Part shown: positions 34,175 to 42,730 of the stretch, piece after piece
Numbering within the stretch: the first letter of the stretch is position 1
How the letters are laid out: each line of letters starts with the position of its first letter
NCBI GenBank assembly: GCA_002499905.1
Contig: DANP01000008.1
Span: 14,065 to 66,258, forward strand
DNA: 52,194 nt
Direction: 5' to 3'
Source of the DNA: Methanolinea sp. UBA277
GTDB lineage: Archaea; Halobacteriota; Methanomicrobia; Methanomicrobiales; Methanospirillaceae
Made by a program: the position numbers and the translations under genes
Notes under the pieces: generated by a model
The model's database searches: none
Told to the model about the DNA's origin: nothing
The model's input: the letters and a program-made list of their open reading frames with translations, nothing else

Positions 34175-34672
34175 ATGGAATCCGAAGCATCGCCGCGGGC
34201 TGCATCCCTTCTCTTCACCCTGACCATCATCGCCACCATGGCGGGGGTATTCCTCGCCATCCTGCTGTACTTCTACGACCGGCAGCTGTCCGTCCGGACA
34301 GCGGCGTTCTTCCTGGTAGGAATCGTCGGGACACTGAGTTTTATACGACATTCGGTCTGCTACCGGTCCGACCAGGCCCGTATGGCCTGGTTCCAGGAAC
34401 GGCCGGAGTTCCAGATCGAGGTAGGGTTTGGAAACCTTGCCCTTGCGGTGCCGGCACTGGCCGCATCCCTCCTCGCATGGGGGCCGCTGGCCTGCGGGAT
34501 GATGCTCCTCTCGTACGGCGTCTATATCCTCTGCACGCTCGGACTTCACATCCGGAATGCAGCGGCCGATCCTGCGAGGCGGAAAGGGGCGGGGGCACGG
34601 ATCGGGAACACCGCCTTCTTTGCCTCATCACTGCTCGTCTTCGCCGCTCTCGCGTTTTCGCTCGCCGGGTGA
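34175..34672 (+). CDS. Four-helix membrane protein (DUF6790-like)
   Basis: 165 residues with four hydrophobic helices. The loop GTLSFIRHSVCYRSDQARMAW and the following EFQIEVGFGNLALAV recall DUF6790 (from memory). The open frame runs back to 34043, but residues before MESEASPRA look non-coding, so 34175 is chosen. Function unknown. Confidence 0.75.
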   Translation: MESEASPRAASLLFTLTIIATMAGVFLAILLYFYDRQLSVRTAAFFLVGIVGTLSFIRHSVCYRSDQARMAWFQERPEFQIEVGFGNLALAVPALAASLLAWGPLACGMMLLSYGVYILCTLGLHIRNAAADPARRKGAGARIGNTAFFASSLLVFAALAFSLAG

Positions 34673-34748
34673 ATGTGACGGTATCCTGACTGCACCAGGC
34701 GGGGGGAAAAGGTATTGGTGAGGAGACAGTATTCTCATCACGATACCC

Positions 34749-35261
34749 ATGAAGCGCATTGCAGTCCTGATTACCGACCTGTTCGAGGATGTCGAATATG
34801 CCGAGCCGGCTGAAGCATTCAGGAAGGCCGGACATGCGGTTGTCACCGTCAGCCTCACCAAGGGGACAACGGTTACCGGAAAAACGCTGCACTCGAAGGT
34901 CCACATTGACCAGGCGGTGAAGGACGTAGCAGTCGGGGACTATGACGCCCTCTTCATCCCCGGCGGCTATTCACCGGACAAGCTGCGGGTGGATCCTGCC
35001 GCCGTGGAATTCGTCCGCTCGTTTGTTTCGTCCGGAAAGCCGGTTCTCGGCATCTGCCACGCCGCCCAGCTGCTGATTTCCGCCCGGGTGCTCCAGGGGA
35101 GGCGGACAACGGGGTACGTGTCCATCATCCAGGACATCAAAAATGCCGGTGCCGAGTTCGTGGATGCAGAAGTGGTAGAGGATGGAAACCTCCTGTTCTC
35201 CCGGAACCCGAAGGACATCTCTGCCTTCGTCAGGGCATCGCTGAGAAAACTGAAAGAATAG
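34749..35261 (+). CDS. DJ-1/PfpI family protein
   Basis: 170 residues. Class I glutamine-amidotransferase-like fold with nucleophile Cys in the GICHAAQLL elbow near residue 102, and DALFIPGGYSPDKLR. Members include PfpI proteases, YhbO-like stress proteins and deglycases. AT-rich sequence and a GAGACA lie before the ATG. Probably a stress protein; activity not predictable. Confidence 0.92.
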   Translation: MKRIAVLITDLFEDVEYAEPAEAFRKAGHAVVTVSLTKGTTVTGKTLHSKVHIDQAVKDVAVGDYDALFIPGGYSPDKLRVDPAAVEFVRSFVSSGKPVLGICHAAQLLISARVLQGRRTTGYVSIIQDIKNAGAEFVDAEVVEDGNLLFSRNPKDISAFVRASLRKLKE

Positions 35262-35459
35262 CGATGACCAGCTGGCCCGGTTCCTCATGAAGGTCTTCCT
35301 CCTCCCCGTTTGAGAATCGACGGGTTTGCCACCTGCGAGCTGCGATGATGCTGTCCGGGCCTGTGGTCGCCGTCTGTGCAGTGGGGATCGGGAGGGGCGA
35401 TTCCCCGGGGGGAGGTCCCTGGATAAACCAGGAGGCTGTGGACGGTCAGGCCGGTCCAC

Positions 35460-35642
35460 TCATCCGGGTCCTCCCTCGCCGTCGCCTTCATCGACATCGC
35501 TCTCAAAGATCTTGATGATGCGGACGGTTCTCCCGGTATGGCGTTCGTACCACTCACGCTCCTGGTCCGCCTCCTGCATCGTCCTGACATAGTGCCGGAT
35601 GATCATCCCGGTCTCCGCATCGACCAGCCGGAATTTACTCAT
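35460..35642 (-). CDS. Small hypothetical protein
   Basis: 60 residues starting MSKFRLVDAETGMIIRHYVR, ending in an acidic-glycine tail (SDVDEGDGEGGPG). GGGGG lies six bases before the chosen ATG; an ATG two codons earlier (35648) is less well placed. Basic-aromatic middle (EREWYERHTGRTVRIIKIFE). Family not recognised. Follows the zinc-ribbon microprotein by 54 bases. Confidence 0.65.
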   Translation of the reverse strand: MSKFRLVDAETGMIIRHYVRTMQEADQEREWYERHTGRTVRIIKIFESDVDEGDGEGGPG

Positions 35643-35695
35643 CCTCATCCCCCCTTTTCCTGCAGGGCTGGGAGGCGGTCTTCCTTAGTACGGTA

Positions 35696-35860
35696 TTACT
35701 CCTCATCACATCCCTTTGAAACGAAATACGAAGGTGCCATCCGGTGAAGGATGCCCCCGCATTCAGGGCAGAAATGCGGTCCGGGCAGGGGCAGGCTGCA
35801 CTGGCAGCCGGTACGCAGAAAGAATTCTTCCCCGCAGCGTGAGCAGGTCAATCGTTCCAT
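35696..35860 (-). CDS. Zinc-ribbon microprotein
   Basis: A 54-residue gene below usual ORF cut-offs. The sequence has CSRC near residues 6-9, CQC near 19-21 and CPEC near 31-34, giving at least two CxxC pairs for one zinc ribbon (MERLTCSRCGEEFFLRTGCQ). A GGGAG lies 11 bases before the ATG. Followed on the same strand by another small gene. Could be an RNA- or protein-binding adaptor; no function claimed. Confidence 0.65.
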   Translation of the reverse strand: MERLTCSRCGEEFFLRTGCQCSLPLPGPHFCPECGGILHRMAPSYFVSKGCDEE

Positions 35861-35980
35861 ATCAGGGGATTCTCCCTCATCCTGTTTGAAACCAGCGCAT
35901 TAATACCGGCAACAGAGTTCAGTGGTGACCTGGAGCGCACTGTCACGGGTGAGGCGCGATCGGCCACCGCCATGGTTGCT

Positions 35981-36030
35981 GATATCAATATTGTTGATTA
36001 TGCAACAGTTGCAATAACAACTTTGATATC
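35981..36030. promoter_or_regulatory. Nested palindrome, likely MarR operator
   Basis: The outer arms GATATCAA (35981-35988) and TTGATATC (36023-36030) are perfect inverted repeats. Inside are TTGTT/AACAA and a core ATTATGCAACAGTTGCAATAA. The set lies 30-80 bases before the MarR gene and is typical of an autoregulatory operator. Confidence 0.65.
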
Positions 36031-36060
36031 CGGATCTGCTCCAGTTCATAGGGAACATCC

Positions 36061-36516
36061 ATGTACCCGGATATGCCCCTCGGAGCCCTCATTTCCCTCA
36101 TCCGCCGCAACCACGTCATCGCGCTGAATATCCGGTTAAAGCCGCTCGGCCTCTCTGCCGGCCAGTTCCCCATCCTCATGTTTCTCTCCCGGAAGGAAGG
36201 GATCCCGCAGGAGACGCTTGCCCGCCACTTCCACCTCGATAAGGCGACCATCGCCCGGGCAGTCCGGCGCCTCGAGGACGACGGCTTTGTCTGCCGGAGA
36301 ATCGATCCCGGCAACCGCCGCGCCTACGGGCTCTTTCTGACCGGAAAGGGGAGAGGAGTCATGGATGAGATCCTTGCGATTGAGGCCGCCTGGGAGGAGG
36401 AACTGCTCGCCGTACTCCCGGAACAGGAACGGGACGACGTAATCCGGCTGCTCCGTATTCTTGCAGAACACAGTATCCTTCTTGCGGGAACGGGAGCCGG
36501 CCATGACTGCTCGTGA
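36061..36516 (+). CDS. MarR-family transcriptional regulator
   Basis: 151 residues. A winged helix (PQETLARHFHLDKATIARAV) and the wing (DDGFVCRRIDPGNRRAYGLF) are typical of MarR dimers that release DNA upon binding small phenolic or drug-like molecules. Its stop overlaps the MATE gene by 14 bases, so it almost certainly controls that exporter. The palindrome upstream is its probable operator. Confidence 0.93.
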   Translation: MYPDMPLGALISLIRRNHVIALNIRLKPLGLSAGQFPILMFLSRKEGIPQETLARHFHLDKATIARAVRRLEDDGFVCRRIDPGNRRAYGLFLTGKGRGVMDEILAIEAAWEEELLAVLPEQERDDVIRLLRILAEHSILLAGTGAGHDCS

Positions 36517-37933
36517 GACCGCGGCCCCGGTGCATGATACCGCGTTTGAAGAGGAGGTGACCCGCGGGGTCAGCATCCTTCGGGGGGACCCGAAGACCGC
36601 GATCCGGAAACTCTCCGGCCCCATGATCATCGCCATGCTCCTGATGGCGGTCTACAACCTGGCCGATGCCATCTGGGTTGCCGGGCTCGGGGCCGACGCT
36701 CTGGCCGGTGTCGGGTTCATCGCCCCGCTCTTCATGATCCTGATCGGGCTCTCGAACGGGCTTGGGGCAGGCGCCAGCTCGGTCGTCGCCCGGCGAATCG
36801 GGGCACGGGACAAGCCGGGTGCAGACAGCGCGGCAAACCATGCCCTTGTCCTCGCCTTCGGCGTGTCTGCCGTGCTGATGGCGATCCTCGTGCTCTTCCT
36901 CCGCCCCATCGTCGTCATGCTCGGCGCAGGACCGGTCACCGATCTCGCGGTCGAGTACGGGAGTATCGTCTTCATGGGGACCATCTTCTTCCTCGCCGTG
37001 CACATGACCTACGCCATCCTGCGGGCGGAAGGTGATACCAAACGGACCATGTATGCCATGGCCGCATCCTCCATCCTCAACCTGATCCTCGACCCGATCC
37101 TGATTTACTGGGCAGGGCTCGGGGTGGCCGGGGCGGCATATGCCACGGTCATCTCCATCGCCTCGGTCATGGTGGTGCTCGTGTACTGGTTCTTCGTCAA
37201 ACAGGATACCTATGTGAGCATCTCACTCCGTGCATTTTCGCCCGACACCCGGACCTTCCGCGCTATCCTCGGAGTTGGACTCCCCGCCAGCCTCGAGTAC
37301 CTGCTGATGTCGATCGTGGTGATCATCATCAATGTCATCCTGGTATCCATCGCCGGCACCGACGCCGTTGCAATCTATACCTCCGGGTGGCGGATCGTGA
37401 TGTTTGCGGTCGTCCCCCTGATCGGCATCGCCACCTCGGTGGTCTCGGTTGCAGGGGCTGCCTATGGGGCACGCGAGTATGAGAAGATCCGGGTCGTGCA
37501 CCGGTACGCCACGACTATCGGCGTGATCATAGCCCTGACCACCAGTGCCCTCACCTACCTGCTCGCTCCCCAGATCACCGCGATGTTCACCTACTCCCCG
37601 GAGAGCGCCCATCTCATTCCGGGCTTCATCCTCTTCTTCCAGACCATGTGCCTCTTCTACCCCTTCGCACCGCTGGGCATGTTCTCCTCATCGGTCTTCC
37701 AGGGGACCGGGCGCGGCCTCACCTCACTCGTGATCACCATCCTCCGGAACCTGGTCTTCATCGCGGTCTTCGCCTACCTGCTGGGGATCGTCTTCGGGTT
37801 CGGGGAACCGGGAGTCTACCTCGGCATCGTTGCCGGAAACATCCTCGGGGGTTCGGTCGGTTACCTCTGGGCACGGGCATTCATCGGGAGACTCATCCGG
37901 GCGGAAGGGGGCGGATACAAGCGGGAAAAATGA
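36503..37933 (+). CDS. MATE-family efflux transporter
   Basis: 476 residues with about twelve membrane helices, a sodium- or proton-coupled multidrug exporter. Family blocks seen: LSGPMIIAMLLMAVYNLADA, GLSNGLGAGASSVVARRIGA, ILRAEGDTKRTMYAM. The open frame starts at 36461 but ATG 36503 overlaps the regulator and is the better start. Operon with MarR. Confidence 0.95.
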   Translation: MTARETAAPVHDTAFEEEVTRGVSILRGDPKTAIRKLSGPMIIAMLLMAVYNLADAIWVAGLGADALAGVGFIAPLFMILIGLSNGLGAGASSVVARRIGARDKPGADSAANHALVLAFGVSAVLMAILVLFLRPIVVMLGAGPVTDLAVEYGSIVFMGTIFFLAVHMTYAILRAEGDTKRTMYAMAASSILNLILDPILIYWAGLGVAGAAYATVISIASVMVVLVYWFFVKQDTYVSISLRAFSPDTRTFRAILGVGLPASLEYLLMSIVVIIINVILVSIAGTDAVAIYTSGWRIVMFAVVPLIGIATSVVSVAGAAYGAREYEKIRVVHRYATTIGVIIALTTSALTYLLAPQITAMFTYSPESAHLIPGFILFFQTMCLFYPFAPLGMFSSSVFQGTGRGLTSLVITILRNLVFIAVFAYLLGIVFGFGEPGVYLGIVAGNILGGSVGYLWARAFIGRLIRAEGGGYKREK

Positions 37934-37935
37934 GG

Positions 37936-38235
37936 TTATTTTTTGGTAACTTTCTCTTCCTTCAGCACTTTCTTGGCGATCAGGAACACGATCACAGCAA
38001 CGATAATGAAGTAGATCAAGTCGACGAGGAATTTTCCCCAGGAGATGACAATCGGCCCGATGGTGAGTGTGGCAGTCTGCCATTCGCCACCGGGGATAAA
38101 GAACGTAATAACCGGCATTAGGATGTTGTCAACCAATGACTTCACGAGTGCCGTAGCGGCAACGCCGATAATGAAGGCAATTGTCAGTCCGATGTCCTTT
38201 TACTCATAGAGGAAGTCCATGAATTCTTTCAACAT
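37936..38235 (-). pseudogene. mscL: MscL mechanosensitive channel with in-frame TAA
   Basis: The full reading frame encodes a 99-residue large-conductance mechanosensitive channel: MLKEFMDFLYE, then TAA at codon 12 (38200-38202), then KDIGLTIAFIIGVAATALVK and DNILMPVITFFIPGG, the second helix WGKFLVDLIYFIIVAVIVF, and a basic tail. Everything after the stop is intact. The stop is one base from TAT/TAC (Tyr). It is TAA, so pyrrolysine readthrough (TAG) does not apply. A GTG restart at 38145 would lose most of helix 1. The two bases after the MATE stop separate the convergent genes. Confidence 0.8.
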
Positions 38236-38390
38236 ACCTATTCTGTACACCTCATATTCTTAGGTACAATGAGAGGGTTGGCGATTTTCTATAAAAGGGA
38301 GCCGCTGGGGAAATATCCAGGCCTTTTCAAAAAACCCCTTCCACGATATGAAGTTTTATAATCTCCTCCATATATGCTACCGTGCAGGCA

Positions 38391-38582
38391 ATGAATAACC
38401 TAGCCCAGCTCACAGAAAAAGCCGTGGAACAGTATAAGGAGAAGTTGATCCGTATCTGTCTCGAGTGCCCCCACTATCCCAGTAACTGTCCACCCAAACG
38501 ATGCCCCGTTTATACGAGCGTGAAACTTCCATCCTGTTCCACAAAAGCTACGTTATTCAGTATGATACGGGCGTATACCTGA
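38391..38582 (+). CDS. Small cysteine-rich hypothetical protein
   Basis: 63 residues from ATG (66 from GTG 38382). It has a helical N-terminus and a cluster CLECPHYPSNCPPKRCPVY with four cysteines in 16 residues, plus one more at CS. A TATA box TTTTATAAT at 38354-38362 sits about 30 bases before, hence probably leaderless. Metal-binding is likely; family not recognised. Confidence 0.6.
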   Translation: MNNLAQLTEKAVEQYKEKLIRICLECPHYPSNCPPKRCPVYTSVKLPSCSTKATLFSMIRAYT

Positions 38583-38976
38583 ATGTCCGGAATACTCGTT
38601 CGGATATCATAATTTTTTTCGAATGAACGTGAGCCCCGGGACAAAAACCATTGAGGGTATCTTCTCCCCGGATGATGTGATGTTCAGCATGCGAAAGGAT
38701 TCATCCTGACCGTGCAGGTGACAGCGGCGAGTGAGATGGGATTTATCAAGTCTTCCCTTCTGATCCAAGATGACAACTGCCTCTACCTTCAGGGAGAGGA
38801 GGAGCCCGGCCCGGAGGCTGATGAGAGAGGGGAGGATACTTGCCTATCCCCCGGCGCGACGAAAGGGCGGGGAATGGGTGAACAAAAAAAAGTATAATGT
38901 ATGGATGAGACAACAACCTGCCAATGAAAAAACTATCACTTGTTGTCTTATTTTGTCCACGCGACTTTCAACCGAT
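38583..38976. other. 394-base gap with unassigned plus-strand frames
   Basis: Two short plus-strand frames look partly protein-like: one starting at 38623 (MNVSPGTKTIEGIFSPDDVM, 28 codons) and another at about 38685-38897 (including MGFIKSSLLIQDDNCLYLQG) in a different frame. They may be pieces of a decayed gene. No RNA gene seen. Confidence 0.35.
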
Positions 38977-39138
38977 TTAAATCTCCAGCATAATCCTGAT
39001 TGCGCAGAATTCCCCGCACATCGTGCACTCCTCCCCATCATCGGAAAATGCCTGTGCCCGGGCGGGATCGAGTGCATAGCGAATCTGACCTTTATGATCC
39101 AATGCCGCTCTCAAGGCATCCCGAATAGGGATGCATCT
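38977..39138 (-). pseudogene. thiC: C-terminal remnant of a second thiC
   Basis: The open minus frame reads IRDALRAALDHKGQIRYALD then PARAQAFSDDGEE and CTMCGEFCAIRIMLEI before TAA at 38977-38979. The cluster motif CTMCGEFC and the DPARA block are ThiC C-terminus hallmarks. An in-frame TGA (39139-39141) blocks it upstream, and no more ThiC sequence is seen. It is clearly different from the intact thiC at 19665-20939 and looks closer to bacterial-type ThiC. Confidence 0.8.
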
Positions 39139-39195
39139 TCACCAACCGGTTTACCCTGCATGATCCTTCACCCGTGATTGAAAAATTTGAATGGT

Positions 39196-41091
39196 TTATT
39201 CCTCCAGCGTTGAGATGTCACCGGGATCCATGCCGAGCTCCTTTGCCTTGAGCACCCGCCGCATGATCTTGCCGCTGCGGGTCTTTGGCAGCTTATCGAC
39301 AAACTCGATCTCCTGTGGCATAGCGATGGGTCCCAGAGTCATCCTCACGTGATACATCAGGTCCTGCTTAAGCTTGTCGCCCGGTTGGAACCCGATCCGA
39401 AGGATCACGAATGCCTTGATCGAGTTGCCCTTCACCGGGTCCGGCTTGCCGATCACCGCAGCTTCGGCAACCGCCGGGTGGGACACAAGTGCGCTCTCCA
39501 CTTCTGCTGACCCGATGTTATGACCGGCGACGATAATAATGTCGTCAGACCTGCCAAGGATCATGATGTATCCGTCTTTGCCCCTCACCGCAAGATCGCC
39601 AGCAGTGTAGCAGTCAGGAATGGTCTCCCAGTATTTCCGGTACCGCTCATCGTCCTTGTACACGGTCCGCAGCATGGATGGCCACGGTGATTTGATGACA
39701 AGGAATCCCCCGGTTCCCGGCTGCACGGATTTACCATTTTTATCGACGACGTCGGCTTTAACGCCCGGAATCGGTTTTCCTGCAAAGCCCGGGCGCATCG
39801 GCTCGCCTATCATGGTGGTGATCATCTGCATACCGGTCTCGGTCTGCCACCAGGTGTCAACGATCGGGCATCTGTCCTTCCCTATTGTGTGGTAGTACCA
39901 CTCGAAAGCCTCAGGGTTCAGGGGTTCCCCGACGGAACCGATGATCCGTAGTGAACTCAGGTCGTATTTGTTCGGCCAGCTCTCGCCCATTTTCATGAAC
40001 ATGCGGATTGCTGTTGGAGCAGTATAGAAGATGGTGATCTTCTGCTCCTCGACCAGTTTCCAGAAGCTGCCTGCGTCGGGATAATCCGGAGTCAGTTCAG
40101 ATATGAAGACCGTTGCACCGGTAGCAAGCGGCCCGTACACGATGTAGCTGTGGCCGGTAATCCAGCCCGGATCTGCTGTACACCAGAAGATATCCTCGTC
40201 TTTTATGTCGAAGACGTACTTGCTGGTGTAATAGGTTCCCACCATGTACCCGGCACAGGTATGTACGATGCCTTTTGGCTTCCCGGTTGACCCGCTCGTA
40301 TACAGAATAAAGAATGGATCTTCGGCATCCAGCTCTTCTGCAGGGCATTCTGCGGGCACATCCTCCATAATCTCGTAAAAATCAAGTTCGAGATCAGGCT
40401 GGAGCTCCACGAAAGGTTCCTTTCGTCTCAATACGATAACATGCTCCACAGTAGGAGCAGTATCGATTGCTTCGTCAACAATTGACTTTAACTGTATTGC
40501 CTTGCCACGGCGCAGGCTGACATCTGCGGTGATGACCACTTTTGCACCGGCATCCTGAATCCGCATATTCAGGGCTGCCGCACCAAAACCTCCGAACACA
40601 ACACTGTGAACAGCCCCGATACGTGCGCAAGCGAGCATCGCGATGATCTGTTCAGGCACGAGGGGCATATAAATACAGACACAGTCTCCCTTCGTGACGC
40701 CGATTTTCTTCAGAGCGTTTGCAAACCGCATCACCTGTGAGAGCAGTTGCTGGTAGGTATAGATCTTCTCTGCCCCCTGCTCCCCTCTCCAGATCAATGC
40801 TGCCTTGTTGCGCCGTTGGTTCTTCACCTGGCGGTCAAGACAGTTAGCCGTAATGTTGAGTTTTGCGTTGGTGAACCACTTCGCATACGGGTAATTCCAG
40901 TCCAGAACGGCGTCCCATGGCTGAATCCATTCGAGATCTTGAGCCATTTTGCTCCAGAATGCATCCGGATCCGCAAGGAATTCATTGTATGCTTTCTGGT
41001 AGTCTCCAAGCCAGGAATTTTGCTTGTATGTAGCATCCGGCGTGTAGTACTTCTCGTTTTCCACTAATTTGACATCAAATGATTCCTTCAT
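39196..41091 (-). CDS. acs: Acetyl-CoA synthetase (AMP-forming)
   Basis: 631 residues. Adenylate-forming enzyme that makes acetyl-CoA from acetate, ATP and CoA, here for carbon assimilation. The AMP-binding motif YTSGSTGKPKG is near 262-272, WWQTETGM near 405, and the acetylation-site lysine in RSGKIMRR near 608. Length is slightly short of bacterial Acs but normal for methanogens. GGTG lies nine bases before the ATG. The region upstream is long and contains a palindrome. Confidence 0.97.
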   Translation of the reverse strand: MKESFDVKLVENEKYYTPDATYKQNSWLGDYQKAYNEFLADPDAFWSKMAQDLEWIQPWDAVLDWNYPYAKWFTNAKLNITANCLDRQVKNQRRNKAALIWRGEQGAEKIYTYQQLLSQVMRFANALKKIGVTKGDCVCIYMPLVPEQIIAMLACARIGAVHSVVFGGFGAAALNMRIQDAGAKVVITADVSLRRGKAIQLKSIVDEAIDTAPTVEHVIVLRRKEPFVELQPDLELDFYEIMEDVPAECPAEELDAEDPFFILYTSGSTGKPKGIVHTCAGYMVGTYYTSKYVFDIKDEDIFWCTADPGWITGHSYIVYGPLATGATVFISELTPDYPDAGSFWKLVEEQKITIFYTAPTAIRMFMKMGESWPNKYDLSSLRIIGSVGEPLNPEAFEWYYHTIGKDRCPIVDTWWQTETGMQMITTMIGEPMRPGFAGKPIPGVKADVVDKNGKSVQPGTGGFLVIKSPWPSMLRTVYKDDERYRKYWETIPDCYTAGDLAVRGKDGYIMILGRSDDIIIVAGHNIGSAEVESALVSHPAVAEAAVIGKPDPVKGNSIKAFVILRIGFQPGDKLKQDLMYHVRMTLGPIAMPQEIEFVDKLPKTRSGKIMRRVLKAKELGMDPGDISTLEE

Positions 41092-41305
41092 TCTTTTCGC
41101 ACCTTTGTCCGGTAATGATTACACAACTGTTGAACCTGATTTCATCAGATCCATCTGGCATTCCTGATATCCGGCATCTTGATATTGACTTCTTTTGACC
41201 GAGCATACCTTCCGGTATCTGCACTACAGTCGCACAAGGGTTTGCAGGGAAACCTGGTCACACATAATGCAGAAGTCAAAAGACTTCTTCGATACATGCA
41301 CATGA

Positions 41306-41332
41306 AGAGAACCCTAGGATTCTCTTTTTTTT
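41306..41332 (+). terminator. Hairpin with T-run
   Basis: Stem AGAGAA (41306-41311) and TTCTCT (41320-41325) with loop CCCTAGGA, followed by seven T. It would stop plus-strand transcription, though no plus-strand gene upstream is evident. Confidence 0.4.
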
Positions 41333-41384
41333 CTCATTTCGCGGTAAACTGCTCCTTTACGGATTCACCACCTTCACGAATATT

Positions 41385-41406
41385 CTATCATGATTAATCG
41401 TGATAG
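41385..41406. promoter_or_regulatory. 22-base near-perfect palindrome upstream of acs
   Basis: CTATCATGATTAATCGTGATAG is an inverted repeat with one mismatched pair. It sits next to AT-rich TATA-like sequence (TTAAAAATATTTT, 41408-41420), 294 bases before the acs start. It looks like an operator for a dimeric regulator, or an AT-rich structural element. Confidence 0.45.
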
Positions 41407-41808
41407 ATTAAAAATATTTTGGTTCATAAAATTCCGCCTCGATTGGTGCCTGTGCAAACCTATTGCATAAGATCTACCCTTTTCAGGGGGCAGAAAAAAA
41501 GTGGTTGAGTTCCCTAAATTCGGGCAATGTAATACAGTAGAAGAGAAGAACCACCCACTTGGCTGCGCAGTCGTCCTGATTTATTCAGCAACACGCAGAG
41601 AAGGGACAGGGGATTAATTATGTCCTGTCACCTCGGTGAAAAGGGGGGACCAAGGTGACCAGGCATTCAAGGTGGCGCGAGTTGCAGTACTCGCACGGAG
41701 GGTTGTCCTGCACGGAACCCATCTATCATGAGATTCCGGATAAGGAATCCCACGGTGCACTAGACGGGTTGAATGGCCATTACAGAACAGAACTGGATTG
41801 TATAATCT

Positions 41809-42027
41809 TTATAAAAGAGATTTCGATTTGTTCCTTCCTCGATTCACAAGGTATTGGGATTCTTCCTCCGCGACCAAAGCCGTCCGGCCCTTTTCCCGGT
41901 GATAGAAAATTGGAAAGACAGCTCGACAGAGATGATAATGACACTCCCACATATCGGAGTCAATAAGAAGTGAGGTTAATGCCGATCCGCAGCTTGGGCA
42001 CTTGATTGGAAGATGGTCCTCACCCAT
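41809..42027 (-). CDS. Small zinc-finger-like hypothetical protein
   Basis: 72 residues starting MGEDHLPIKCPSCGSALTSL. Cysteines C10, C13, C29 and C34 (CPSC, then CHYHLC) suit a zinc ribbon. A TTG at 42054 would add nine residues. C-terminal part is basic. It lies in a sparse region, and the overlapping plus-strand frame is weaker. Moderate support only. Confidence 0.48.
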   Translation of the reverse strand: MGEDHLPIKCPSCGSALTSLLIDSDMWECHYHLCRAVFPIFYHREKGRTALVAEEESQYLVNRGRNKSKSLL

Positions 42028-42500
42028 GATTGAGGATTCAATTTTCAGACTCAACAGACTCGGCCACAGGGAGAGTGAAAGTGAACCGGTGTCAGCACAC
42101 TCCCCTGAAAAGACAGGCCACAGCGGCCCGAGCAGCGCCGGTTACCGAGTGCATCAGCATGACGTCGGGCGCTGCGAGTCACTGATCATCAGCCGCGATC
42201 CGGAATACAGCACCGAAGCGGGCCGTCTTAACGGTCTGCGAGGTGCGGGTTATTGCAGCCGGTGGTGAGGAGCTGGCGACGAAACCACGGGCGTCTATAT
42301 GATGCTTAGTATAGGAAGAAAGAACAGTGAGGCGGTGTGAGCAGAGCTTCCTGGAGGAGCACCGGACGTGAGGAGGAGCGAACGGAAAGGAGCGGAGACG
42401 AGCACGGTCGAGCGTTCATCTGTCAGGATAAAGTCGTGGGGTCGCAGGGGCGAAAATGTGCGCGGATGAGAAAAGAAGCGAATATTACCTCTGGTTGTAA
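42028..42500. other. 473-base gap with purine-rich stretch
   Basis: Between the zinc-finger-like gene and tRNA-Gln. Positions about 42330-42420 are strongly purine-rich on the plus strand (repeated GGAG and GAGC units). No gene recognised. A minus-strand HRFTFTLPV at about 42070-42100 resembles the end of a histidine kinase but without a kinase around it. Confidence 0.35.
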
Positions 42501-42573
42501 TACCCCCGGGCGGATTCGAACCGCCGTCGCCGGATCCAAAGTCCTGCATGATTGACCGCTACACTACGGGGGT
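42501..42573 (-). tRNA. tRNA-Gln (anticodon TTG)
   Basis: Acceptor ACCCCCG pairs with CGGGGGT, discriminator A. The anticodon loop CTTTGGA gives TTG. T arm GGCGG-TTCGAAT-CCGCC. The anticodon arm GGACTTTGGATCC matches known archaeal tRNA-Gln. CCA not encoded. A TATA-like TTATATATG at 42627-42637 (minus strand) is the probable promoter. Confidence 0.93.
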
Positions 42574-42730
42574 GACATGGAAATGGTCCCCTGCTGGTGA
42601 CCAGTGTGAGGATACATTGGAATCCTACATATATAACGACTCTGCGGGGGAAACTGTGATTTGACGACAGATTTATCGCGGAGGGAATGACTTCTCTAAC
42701 CGGTTGGTAAAAAGGAGAGTTCAGGTCTGT

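Larger units (their letters stand above)
41092..41808. other. 717-base AT-richer gap upstream of acs
   Basis: Contains the acs upstream region, a hairpin with T-run at 41306-41332, a 22-base palindrome at 41385-41406, and AT-rich promoter-like sequence. A plus-strand frame at 41655-41966 overlaps a better minus-strand candidate and is not called. Base composition is lower in GC than its neighbours. No known RNA gene was recognised. Confidence 0.4.

Noticed and set aside
38770..39177. 135-codon plus-strand ORF
   Set aside because: Its second half is exactly antisense to the thiC remnant, which has recognisable motifs; the plus frame has none.
42070..42100. Histidine-kinase C-terminus (HRFTFTLPV) on the minus strand
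   Set aside because: Only about nine residues match, an in-frame stop lies just upstream, and no HATPase motifs are found nearby in any frame.
42330..42430. Purine-rich stretch as a repeat array or RNA
   Set aside because: GGAG and GAGC units recur but without fixed period or pairing; no known RNA motif.
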